Assembly: GCA_020851915.1 (NCBI GenBank)
Contig: JADZBT010000015.1
Location: forward strand, 1-5,749
Direction: 5' to 3'
Source of the DNA: Alphaproteobacteria bacterium
GTDB lineage: Bacteria; Pseudomonadota; Alphaproteobacteria; Rickettsiales; RI-342
Length of the DNA: 5,749 nt
Shown: positions 1-5,734 of the stretch, piece by piece
How the letters are laid out: the number at the start of each line of letters is the position of its first letter
Position numbering within the stretch: position 1 is the first letter of the stretch
The notes under the pieces: model-generated
The model's database searches: none
The model's input: only the letters and a program-made list of their open reading frames with translations
Told to the model about the DNA's origin: nothing
Program-made: the position numbers and the translations under genes

Positions 1-234
1 CAGCCATAGGTAACGGTACAAGGTAACCTCGATCCGTTATTGCTCGCTTCTGATGAATCCGCTGCGGTGAAGCAGACCGAGAAAATTCTTTCCCTGTTGG
101 GTAATGGACCGTTTATTTTCAATCTCGGACACGGTATTGTCCCGCACACGCCCATCGCGCATGTAGAAGCGGTGAGCCGCACGATCAGAGAATGGAACAG
201 TGAAAAAAATGAAAACCGCCGTCGTGCTGTTTAA
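1..234 (+). CDS. hemE: Uroporphyrinogen decarboxylase, C-terminal end (5' part outside window; in-frame TAG at 7-9)
   Basis: HemE decarboxylates the four acetate side chains of uroporphyrinogen III to give coproporphyrinogen III in the cytoplasm. Only the C-terminus is present. Reading frame 1 gives VTVQGNLDPLLLASDES, then PFIFNLGHGIVPHTPIAHV; QGNLDP and FNLGHGI are the two hallmark C-terminal motifs of the family. The frame ends at TAA 232-234. Two codons from the left edge there is an in-frame TAG (7-9), directly before the conserved VTVQGNLDP block, so the gene appears interrupted there. Only two codons precede it, so I cannot tell a point mutation from a frameshift or a junction further left. 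A TTG at 40 could formally start a 64-residue peptide, but that would split a conserved motif and is not a credible gene start. The end overlaps hemH by 35 bases, which suggests translational coupling. The family assignment is firm; the state of the gene is not. Confidence 0.85.
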
Positions 235-1219
235 TCTGGGCGGGCCTGACAAGCCGGAATCCATCCAACCGTTTCTCTATAATCTGTTCAATGATCCGGC
301 GATCATTTCTCTTCCTTGGCCGGCACGGCCGCTGCTGGCGAAATTGATTTCCACGCGCCGCGCGCCGGAGGCGGCGCACATCTATGAAAAACTCGGCGGA
401 AGATCGCCGTTGCTGGAGCTTACGCAGCAACAGGCGAATGCTTTGGAAAAACGCCTTTCCCGCGAAGGAGAATATAAAATATTCACCTGCATGCGCTACT
501 GGCATCCGATGAGCGAGGAGGTTGCCGCGCAGGTAAAAAATTATGCTCCTGACGAAGTGATATTCCTCCCGCTCTATCCGCAATTCTCGACCACCACCAG
601 CCGCTCGTCGTTTGAAGACTTCCGCAAGGCGCTGGGAACGAAGTTCCCCATTTCGACCGCCTGCTGCTACCCGACGGATCCTTCCCTCGTCACAGCGCAT
701 GTAATGCGGATTAAAGAAACAATGGCAGGAATGGATCCATCCACCACGCGCATTTTATTTTCCGCGCATGGGTTGCCGCAAAAAATTGTCGACAAGGGTG
801 ACCCCTACCAATGGCAGATAGAACAGACTGCTGAAGCCATCGTTGAAAAACTGGGGATAGAGAATCTCGACTGGAATGTATGTTACCAGAGCCGCGTCGG
901 CCCGCTGAAATGGCTGGAGCCCAGCACCGAGAGCGAGATCACCCGCGCAGGCGCGGAAGGAAGATCACTGCTGGTCGTGCCGGTCGCGTTCGTGTCGGAG
1001 CATTCCGAAACGCTGGTGGAGCTCGACATCCAGTATAAGGAACTCGCCGAAAAATCCGGCGTGCGCGAATACCGCCGCGCACCGGCACTGGGTACGGAAG
1101 AGGCCTTCATCGAGAGCCTTGCCACGACCTGTATGAAACTCCGTGGCGCGCACCGTACCTGCTCGAACACGGGGAAACGCCTCTGCCCGTCGGCATTTTC
1201 GCAATGCGCGACGAAATGA
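200..1219 (+). CDS. hemH: Ferrochelatase (haem synthase)
   Basis: Ferrochelatase inserts Fe2+ into protoporphyrin IX, the last step of haem synthesis, on the cytoplasmic side of the inner membrane. The 339-residue product has the usual bacterial length. It starts with the family signature VVLFNLGGPD (8-17), has PLYPQFS (124-130), the active-site histidine in FSAHGLPQK (H190), CYQSRVGPLKWLEP (228-241), and the acidic SEHSETLVELDIQY helix (266-279, with E270). GTG at 200 is the longest start, with a weak AGAG about 9 bases upstream. ATG at 209 gives MKTAVVLFNLGGPD and is equally plausible; neither has a good Shine-Dalgarno, consistent with coupling to the overlapping hemE end. The C-terminal tail carries C321, C329 and C336. 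Some ferrochelatases, including that of Caulobacter, hold a [2Fe-2S] cluster through C-terminal cysteines, so this one may too (inference). The stop is TGA 1217-1219. Confidence 0.96.
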   Translation: MKKMKTAVVLFNLGGPDKPESIQPFLYNLFNDPAIISLPWPARPLLAKLISTRRAPEAAHIYEKLGGRSPLLELTQQQANALEKRLSREGEYKIFTCMRYWHPMSEEVAAQVKNYAPDEVIFLPLYPQFSTTTSRSSFEDFRKALGTKFPISTACCYPTDPSLVTAHVMRIKETMAGMDPSTTRILFSAHGLPQKIVDKGDPYQWQIEQTAEAIVEKLGIENLDWNVCYQSRVGPLKWLEPSTESEITRAGAEGRSLLVVPVAFVSEHSETLVELDIQYKELAEKSGVREYRRAPALGTEEAFIESLATTCMKLRGAHRTCSNTGKRLCPSAFSQCATK

Positions 1220-1228
1220 CATAAAAAC

Positions 1229-1302
1229 GTCATCCTACGCGAAAGCGTAGGATCTCTCTCTGCATGCGGCACGAGATCCTGCGGTCAGGCCACAGGATGA
1301 CG
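1229..1302. repeat. Double-hairpin palindromic intergenic repeat (possible bidirectional terminator)
   Basis: The outer arms CGTCATCCT (1229-1237) and AGGATGACG (1294-1302) are perfect inverted repeats. Inside are two hairpins. The first has a perfect 9-bp stem, 1232-1240 with 1245-1253, closed by a GAAA tetraloop. The second pairs 1276-1284 with 1290-1298 with a single mismatch. Read on the minus strand, the right half (CGTCATCCTGTGGCCTGACC...) resembles the dispersed GTCATCCTGCGG...CCGCAGGAT palindromes that I recall as common in alphaproteobacterial genomes. It sits between the convergent ends of hemH and qorA, where such elements often lie. It may stop transcription from both sides, but neither hairpin is followed by a T-run, so a classical intrinsic terminator is not supported. 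Confidence 0.75.
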
Positions 1303-1315
1303 GTGTGTGGGCAGA

Positions 1316-2296
1316 CTACTCCACCACCAGTATCGACGCGCCGAAGGTCTTGCGCGCTTCCAGATCGCGGTGCGCCTCGGCGGCGTCCTGCAGGCGATAG
1401 CCCTGCCCGATATTGATCTTCAATTTTCCGCTGAGCACGAGATCGAGCAGCATGGCCGCACCCAACTCATATTCGCGGCGGTATTTGAGGTAATCCATCA
1501 GGGTCGGGCGCGTGAGAAACAGCGAGCCTTTCTCACGCAGCAGGCCTACGTCGAACGGCTCGACCTTTCCCGATGCCTGCCCGTAACTCACCATCATGCC
1601 GAGCCGCTCCAGGCAGTCGAGCGATTTGAGGAAGGTATCTTTTCCCACGGAATCATACACCACATGCACGCCCTGCCCACCCGTAATCTCACGCACGCGG
1701 GCGACGAAATCCTCTTTTGTGTAGTCGATGACGTGATCGCAGCCGTGTGTTTTCGCCGCCGCGCATTTCTCCGGGCCCCCCGCCGTGCCGATGACGGTGG
1801 CGCCGTGCAACTTCGCCCACTGACTGAGGATGCTTCCTACGCCGCCCGCCGCCGCATGCACCAGCACGCGATGGATACTGCTTACGCGGTAGGTAAGGTG
1901 CGTCAGGAAATAGGCGGTGAGCCCTTTCAGCATGATACCCGCCGCATGGCCTTCGGTCATGCCTTCGGGAAGCGGGATCAGCAGCGACGCGGGAACCGTG
2001 CGCCGTTCCGCATAAGCGCCCAGCGGCATACCCACATAGGCGACGCGGTCGCCCACCTTGAAATCCTCCACGCCCGCGCCCAGTTTCTCGATGACGCCGG
2101 CGCCTTCCAGCCCGGGGATGAAGGGGAATTGTGTTATCGGGTAGAGCCCCGTGCGGTGATAGATGTCGATGAAGTTGAGCCCCACGGCTTTCTGCGCGAG
2201 CAACACCTCGCCGATGCCCGGTTCGGCAACGGTGACGTTCTCCCAGCGCAGCACCTCCGGCCCGCCATGTTCGTGGATGCAGATGGCTTTACTCAT
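1316..2296 (-). CDS. qorA: NADPH:quinone oxidoreductase, QorA / zeta-crystallin type
   Basis: This is a zinc-independent member of the medium-chain dehydrogenase/reductase superfamily that reduces quinones with NADPH in the cytoplasm. The 326 residues match the length of E. coli QorA and follow it from end to end. The N-terminal catalytic fold has HGGPEVL (10-16), VGLNFIDIYHRTGLYP (38-53) and PGLEGAGVI (61-69). The nucleotide-binding Rossmann loop is HAAAGGVGS (147-155), followed by VVYDSVGKDT (212-221), the conserved GSLFLTRPT (257-265) and a C-terminal FGASILVVE. There is no structural-zinc cysteine cluster, as expected for this branch. ATG is at 2294-2296 and the stop is TAG. Just upstream on the minus strand is an AT-rich TATATAAAAT but no Shine-Dalgarno, so the mRNA may have a very short leader. 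The gene runs against its neighbours, convergent with hemH and divergent from mnmE, and has no evident role in either pathway. Confidence 0.95.
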   Translation of the reverse strand: MSKAICIHEHGGPEVLRWENVTVAEPGIGEVLLAQKAVGLNFIDIYHRTGLYPITQFPFIPGLEGAGVIEKLGAGVEDFKVGDRVAYVGMPLGAYAERRTVPASLLIPLPEGMTEGHAAGIMLKGLTAYFLTHLTYRVSSIHRVLVHAAAGGVGSILSQWAKLHGATVIGTAGGPEKCAAAKTHGCDHVIDYTKEDFVARVREITGGQGVHVVYDSVGKDTFLKSLDCLERLGMMVSYGQASGKVEPFDVGLLREKGSLFLTRPTLMDYLKYRREYELGAAMLLDLVLSGKLKINIGQGYRLQDAAEAHRDLEARKTFGASILVVE

Positions 2297-2373
2297 AAAG
2301 ATTTTATATAGTCGTTAGTCCTTAGTTGCTAGTCGTTAGTTGCTAAGGACAAACGACGAAGGACTAACAACCG
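2297..2373. promoter_or_regulatory. Divergent qorA/mnmE intergenic region with direct and inverted repeats
   Basis: The 11-base word TAGTCGTTAGT occurs at 2309-2319 and again at 2330-2340, exactly 21 bases apart, about two helical turns. GTTAGTCCTT (2314-2323) is repeated in inverted form as AAGGACTAAC (2359-2368), and GTCCTTAG (2318-2325) as CTAAGGAC (2343-2350). The segment is made almost wholly of such words. On the minus strand TATATAAAAT (2301-2310) is a candidate -10 region for qorA, with no convincing -35. AAGGA (2359-2363) lies 10 bases before the mnmE GTG and is its best ribosome-binding site. Both promoters must lie here or inside the flanking genes. The repeats could be operators or simply a degenerate low-complexity repeat. 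Confidence 0.45.
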
Positions 2374-3693
2374 GTGACTATTTTCGCACTCGCCACCGCG
2401 CCGGGACGTTCCGGTATCGCCGTGTTCCGCATCTCCGGGCCGCAGGCCGCCGCTGCGGTCGCGCGCATGACCGGCATTGCCTCCCCTGCCCCGCGCCGTG
2501 CAGTGCGCGCGCGATTTGTCCATCCTCTCACCCGCGCGGCCATCGATCACGGATTACTGCTCTGGTTTCCTGCGCCCGCAAGTTTCACTGGTGAGGATGT
2601 CGCGGAGTTCCATATTCACGGTGGTCGTGCTGTCATCGCTGCGATGGCGGGTGCGCTTGCATCGCTGGTGGCCGTGCGCCCCGCCGAACCCGGCGAATTT
2701 TCGCGCCGCGCCTTCGAGCACGGCAAGATGGATCTCACTGAAGCCGAAGGACTCGCCGATCTCATCGACGCCGACACCGAAGCGCAACGCCGTCAGGCGT
2801 TGCGGCAGATGGAGGGCGCGCTGGGCGCGCTTTATGAGGACTGGCGCGCGCGCATCATCCGCATCCTCGCGCTGATGGAGGCCTATATCGATTTTCCCGA
2901 TGAGGACATCCCCGAGCAGACGAGGCAACAAATAGAAAACGAAGTGAGTACGCTCGAACATAACATTCGCGCGCATCTCAACGACGACCATTGCGGCGAA
3001 CGTATCCGTGACGGCATCCACATCGCCATCGTCGGCGCCCCCAACGCGGGCAAGTCAAGTCTGCTCAACTGGCTGGCGCGTCGTGACGCCGCGATCGTAT
3101 CGAGCGAAGCGGGAACCACCCGCGATGTCATAGAGGCGCATCTCGACATCGATGGCCTGCCGGTGACGATCGCCGACACTGCCGGATTACGATCCGACGT
3201 CGGGGAAGTGGAAAAAGAGGGAATTCGTCGCGCCTTAAAAAAAGTGGAACAGGCCGACCTCGTACTCGCCATTTTCGACGGCACATTAGAGCCCGATGAA
3301 GCGACCGTGTCACTGTTGGATGCAAGGAGCTGCGTAATATCTAATAAAAAAGATCTCGAAAACTTCTCCATCTCCCCAAAATTAAAAGATAAAAACCCGA
3401 TTTCTGTCTCCCTTTCGAAGGGCCTCGGATTGAGTGTCCTGATGACCCGCCTATCGGAGGAAATCACCGCCCGTTTTACCCCCTCCGAGGCCCCTGCCAT
3501 TACCCGCGAACGGCATCGTAAGGCATTGGAATCCTGCGTAAAACACCTGTCTGATTTTACTGCCGCACCGGCCCCCGAACTTCAGGCAGAATCCCTCCGC
3601 CTCGCTGCCCGCGACCTTGGTCGGGTCACCGGCCGTATCGACGTCGAGGACGTCCTCGACCAGCTCTTCGCCAGTTTCTGCATCGGCAAGTAG
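2374..3693 (+). CDS. mnmE: tRNA uridine-5-carboxymethylaminomethyl(34) synthesis GTPase MnmE (TrmE)
   Basis: MnmE is the GTPase and folate-binding half of the MnmEG complex, which adds the (carboxymethyl)aminomethyl group to U34 of tRNAs reading split codon boxes ending in A/G. The 439 residues are typical and the gene is intact. The N-terminal folate-binding domain starts TIFALATAPGRSGIAVFRISG (2-22, the usual opening block) and has FTGEDVAEFHIHGG (71-84). The helical domain carries AYIDFPDEDIP (170-180). The inserted G domain shows G1 GAPNAGKS (221-228), G2 TTRD (248-251), G3 DTAG (268-271) and G4 NKKD (324-327). The protein ends in FCIGK, whose cysteine (C436) is the invariant C-terminal residue of the family. 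GTG 2374 is the only possible start, because TAA 2365-2367 lies in frame just upstream; AAGGA at 2359-2363 supports it. The stop is TAG. The partner gene mnmG follows after a 515-base gap. Confidence 0.98.
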   Translation: MTIFALATAPGRSGIAVFRISGPQAAAAVARMTGIASPAPRRAVRARFVHPLTRAAIDHGLLLWFPAPASFTGEDVAEFHIHGGRAVIAAMAGALASLVAVRPAEPGEFSRRAFEHGKMDLTEAEGLADLIDADTEAQRRQALRQMEGALGALYEDWRARIIRILALMEAYIDFPDEDIPEQTRQQIENEVSTLEHNIRAHLNDDHCGERIRDGIHIAIVGAPNAGKSSLLNWLARRDAAIVSSEAGTTRDVIEAHLDIDGLPVTIADTAGLRSDVGEVEKEGIRRALKKVEQADLVLAIFDGTLEPDEATVSLLDARSCVISNKKDLENFSISPKLKDKNPISVSLSKGLGLSVLMTRLSEEITARFTPSEAPAITRERHRKALESCVKHLSDFTAAPAPELQAESLRLAARDLGRVTGRIDVEDVLDQLFASFCIGK

Positions 3694-3775
3694 CCCTGTC
3701 ATAAATCGGCAACCTTTCCCCCCTACTCTGTCCGAACTTTTTTCGTTACTCGTAACGTATAGGAAGGATAGCCAT

Positions 3776-3818
3776 CCGCCTGTTGAGATGAATGCTCCGG
3801 CATTCTGAGGCGGCTTTC
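3776..3818 (+). terminator. Terminator-like hairpin downstream of mnmE (weak)
   Basis: CCGCCT (3776-3781) pairs with AGGCGG (3808-3813). Inside, GAATGC (3790-3795) and GCATTC (3800-3805) pair around a TCCG tetraloop, leaving an asymmetric internal loop (8 bases on one side, 2 on the other). CTTTCT follows, which is only a weak T-tract. It could end mnmE transcripts, or be a folded part of the leader RNA described downstream. A second inverted repeat, CGTTAC/GTAACG (3744-3757, 2-base spacer), lies 20 bases upstream and looks more like a DNA-binding site than an RNA hairpin. Confidence 0.35.
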
Positions 3819-3866
3819 TGTATGGGATGGGAACGCGGAAAAAGTACCGTACGGCCATATCCTTAT

Positions 3867-3872
3867 AGGAGG
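3867..3872 (+). promoter_or_regulatory. Perfect Shine-Dalgarno for an 11-codon ORF
   Basis: AGGAGG at 3867-3872, extending to AGGAGGTG, lies 7 bases before ATG 3880. It is the strongest ribosome-binding site in the window and far better than those of hemH, qorA or mnmG. A site this good before so short an ORF argues that the ORF is translated. The segment GAGGTGT (3869-3875) is also perfectly complementary to ACACCTC (4083-4089) in the left arm of the downstream terminator. Confidence 0.7.
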
Positions 3873-3879
3873 TGTCACC

Positions 3880-3915
3880 ATGAACGTGAATTTGGTGAAC
3901 AACAATAAACGCTAA
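3880..3915 (+). CDS. Putative 11-residue leader peptide (MNVNLVNNNKR)
   Basis: ATG 3880 to TAA 3913-3915 encodes MNVNLVNNNKR, preceded at ideal spacing by AGGAGGTG. Five of the 11 residues are asparagine, three of them consecutive, just before AAA (Lys) and CGC (Arg). I do not recognise the peptide. Strong hairpins and an intrinsic terminator follow within 200 bases and then mnmG, which is the layout of a transcription-attenuation leader, where ribosome progress through the mini-ORF selects between RNA folds. If so, the Asn run or the AAA codon would be the sensing point. AAA is read by tRNA-Lys(UUU), one of the tRNAs modified by MnmEG, which makes feedback possible but wholly speculative. 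Alternatively it is a mini-ORF inside a stand-alone small RNA. Confidence 0.5.
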   Translation: MNVNLVNNNKR

Positions 3916-4080
3916 CTAGCCCACCATCTTTGTGAGATGCGACGTCACAGCATCAAGTGCCCCGCTCCACTAGTGGCGGGGACGTTTCTGGCCCTTTGGC
4001 CCGGGTTGCTTCTGAGCGCAGTCGCAGCCTGTTTATCGGCGCTCCCTCTCTCTTATGGCGGAGAGAGGGGGCATTCCAGG

Positions 4081-4118
4081 GAACACCTCGTATCCTCGCG
4101 GATGCGGGGTGTTCTTTT
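4081..4118 (+). terminator. Strong rho-independent terminator
   Basis: Bases 4081-4095 and 4100-4114 form a 15-bp stem with no mismatch, including two G-U pairs, closed by a TCGC tetraloop and followed by TTTT (4115-4118). It lies 90 bases before the mnmG start and ends the structured RNA upstream, so mnmG needs either read-through or its own promoter downstream. Its arms also have alternative partners: 4083-4089 with the Shine-Dalgarno at 3869-3875, and GCGGGG (4104-4109) with CCCCGC (3960-3965). Both would be expected of an attenuator. Confidence 0.85.
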
Positions 4119-4150
4119 ATCTGTTACCCGCCCAATGGTTAACAAAAATT

Positions 4151-4174
4151 AAATTGTTTCACGTGAAACAATTT
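4151..4174. other. parS: parS site 1 (ParB-binding centromere), intergenic
   Basis: The core TGTTTCACGTGAAACA (4155-4170) is identical to the canonical chromosomal parS consensus, and the perfect palindrome extends to 24 bases. ParB binds parS as a dimer, loads as a CTP-dependent clamp and spreads along DNA; with ParA it segregates the origin region, and it also recruits SMC. The site lies between the terminator and mnmG. Chromosomal parS sites typically cluster near the origin and parAB, as expected for this locus. Its right edge touches the candidate -35 box of mnmG. Confidence 0.97.
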
Positions 4175-4201
4175 CACGGCGGCGGCAAAATCTGCTATCA
4201 C
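4173..4201 (+). promoter_or_regulatory. Candidate mnmG promoter giving a leaderless mRNA
   Basis: TTCACG (4173-4178) and TATCAC (4196-4201) each match four of six consensus bases of a sigma-70 promoter and are separated by exactly 17 bases. Transcription would begin about 4208-4209, right at the mnmG ATG. No Shine-Dalgarno is present before that ATG, which fits a leaderless transcript. The -35 box overlaps the right end of the parS palindrome by two bases. This is a prediction from pattern only. Confidence 0.4.
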
Positions 4202-5611
4202 GCGCGCTATGCGCTACGACGTCATCATCATCGGCGGGGGACATGCGGGCACGGAAGCGGCCGCCGCATCCGCGCGCGCGGGCGCGCGCACTCTGCTCGT
4301 CACCCAAAAAAAACATACCATTGGCGAGATGTCCTGCAATCCCGCCATCGGCGGCGTCGCCAAGGGCACGCTGGTGCGCGAGATCGACGCGCTGGACGGC
4401 GTCATGGGCCGCGCCATAGACCGCTCCGGCATCCAGTTCCGCATGCTCAACGAGAGCAAAGGCCCCGCCGTCTGGGGCCCGCGCGCGCAGGCCGACCGGG
4501 CGCTCTACCGCCAGGCGGTGCAGTCCATTCTTTCCGAATAAGATCACCTTTCCCTCGCCGAGGCTTCCGTGGAGGATCTGCTCATAAAGCAAGGCCGCGT
4601 GGCGGGCATTATCACGGCCTCCGGCGAGGAGATCGCGGCCGGTGCGGTAGTGCTCACCACCGGCACATTCCTCAAGGGCCTCATCCATCAGGGAGAAACC
4701 CAGACCCCTGCGGGGCGCGTCGGCGAAGCGCCCTCCATTGGCCTCTCCGACACCTTATATAACGCGGGCTTCGCCATGGGCCGGCTGAAGACCGGCACGC
4801 CCCCGCGCCTCGACGGCACGAGTATCGACTGGGCGCGGCTGGAGGAGCAGAAGGGCGATACCCCTCCCCGGCCCTTCTCCACCCTGACGGAGCGGATCAC
4901 CGTGCCGCAGATCAGCTGCTACATCACCCATACGGGCGCGGATACGCACGGCATCATCCGCGAGAACCTGCATCGCAGCCCCATGTATTCCGGGCAGATC
5001 AAAAGCACCGGGCCGCGCTACTGCCCGTCCATCGAAGATAAGATCTCCCGCTTTGCGGATAAGGAGCGCCACCAGATATTCCTGGAGCCGGAAGGGCTGA
5101 ACGATAACACCGTGTATCCCAACGGAATATCCACTTCCCTGCCTGTCGATGTGCAGTTATCCTTCCTGAAAACCATCGCGGGGCTGGAGCAGGTGCGCGT
5201 TATCCGCCCCGGCTATGCGATAGAGTATGATTACGTCGATCCCCGCGAGCTGAAGGATACGTTGGAAACCAAGCGGGTGGCGGGCCTTTACCTCGCCGGC
5301 CAGATCAACGGCACGACGGGTTATGAAGAGGCCGGCGCGCAAGGGTTGGTGGCGGGGCTCAATGCCGCACTGGCGGCACAAGGGAAAGAGCCATTCACCA
5401 TCTCGCGCGCCGAGGGCTATACGGGCGTGATGATCGACGATCTGGTGACGCAGGGCACGACGGAGCCCTACCGCATGTTCACCTCGCGCGCGGAGTATCG
5501 CCTGATGCTGCGCGCCGACAATGCCGACCTGCGCCTCACTCCGCGCGGCATAGAGGCCGGGTGCATATCTCCAGAGCGGCGGACACGCTTTAGGGATAAG
5601 CAGGAGCGGCT

Positions 5612-5633
5612 GAATGTTTCACGTGAAACATTC
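5612..5633. other. parS: parS site 2, inside the mnmG reading frame
   Basis: The core TGTTTCACGTGAAACA (5615-5630) again matches the parS consensus at every base, within a perfect 22-base palindrome. It lies in the mnmG frame and is read as N-V-S-R-E-T-F, so the coding sequence accommodates the site without a break. It is 1460 bases from site 1, centre to centre. Confidence 0.96.
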
Positions 5634-5734
5634 GCGCGGCTGGAAATCACCCCGAATAAAATGAAAGACCATGGCATCGCCGTGAATCAGGATGGCATAC
5701 GCCGTAACGCGCTGGAGGTGCTTGCCTACCCGGA

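Larger units (their letters stand above)
3866..4118 (+). ncRNA. Structured leader or small RNA ending in an intrinsic terminator
   Basis: The stretch from the Shine-Dalgarno to the terminator holds no credible ORF beyond the 11-codon one, but it is rich in stems. CCCCGC (3960-3965) pairs with GCGGGG (3976-3981). A 12-bp stem pairs 4041-4052 with 4061-4072 (one G-U pair) around an 8-base loop. A 15-bp terminator stem follows. The terminator fixes the 3' end near 4118 and the + strand. The 5' end is not visible; 3766-3862 also shows possible pairing (GGATAGCC with GGCC-A-TATCC), so the RNA may start near 3760. It matches no riboswitch or RNA family that I can recall. It is either an mnmG attenuator or an independent small RNA. 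Confidence 0.5.

Noticed and set aside
1307..2311. Long open frame on the + strand opposite qorA
   Set aside because: It is the GC-rich antisense shadow of a clear QorA protein; the translation is rich in Arg/His and resembles no family.
3723..3905. 60-codon minus-strand frame overlapping the leader ORF
   Set aside because: No Shine-Dalgarno and no recognisable sequence; it is antisense to a better-supported + strand leader.
3866..4118. Permuted (two-piece) tmRNA or another known RNA gene
   Set aside because: The mini-ORF starts with ATG and a Shine-Dalgarno and ends in KR, unlike a tmRNA tag, and I see no tRNA-like acceptor end.
3937..4152. 60-70 codon open frames in the mnmE-mnmG gap
   Set aside because: They have no ribosome-binding site, they run through strong RNA hairpins and a terminator, and their translations look like no protein I know.
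4139..4152. CtrA-like site TTAA...TTAA beside parS
   Set aside because: The spacing between the halves is 6 bases, not the 7 of the CtrA consensus, and the region is simply A/T-rich.
1..4541. Stop-codon reassignment as an explanation for TAG in hemE and TAA in mnmG
   Set aside because: TAG ends mnmE right after the invariant FCIGK and ends qorA, and TAA ends hemE, so both codons act as normal stops here.
4055..4762. 235-codon + strand frame spanning the terminator, parS and the start of mnmG
   Set aside because: It is out of frame with the conserved MnmG reading, has an Arg/His/Gly-rich low-complexity translation and crosses a strong terminator; a shadow.
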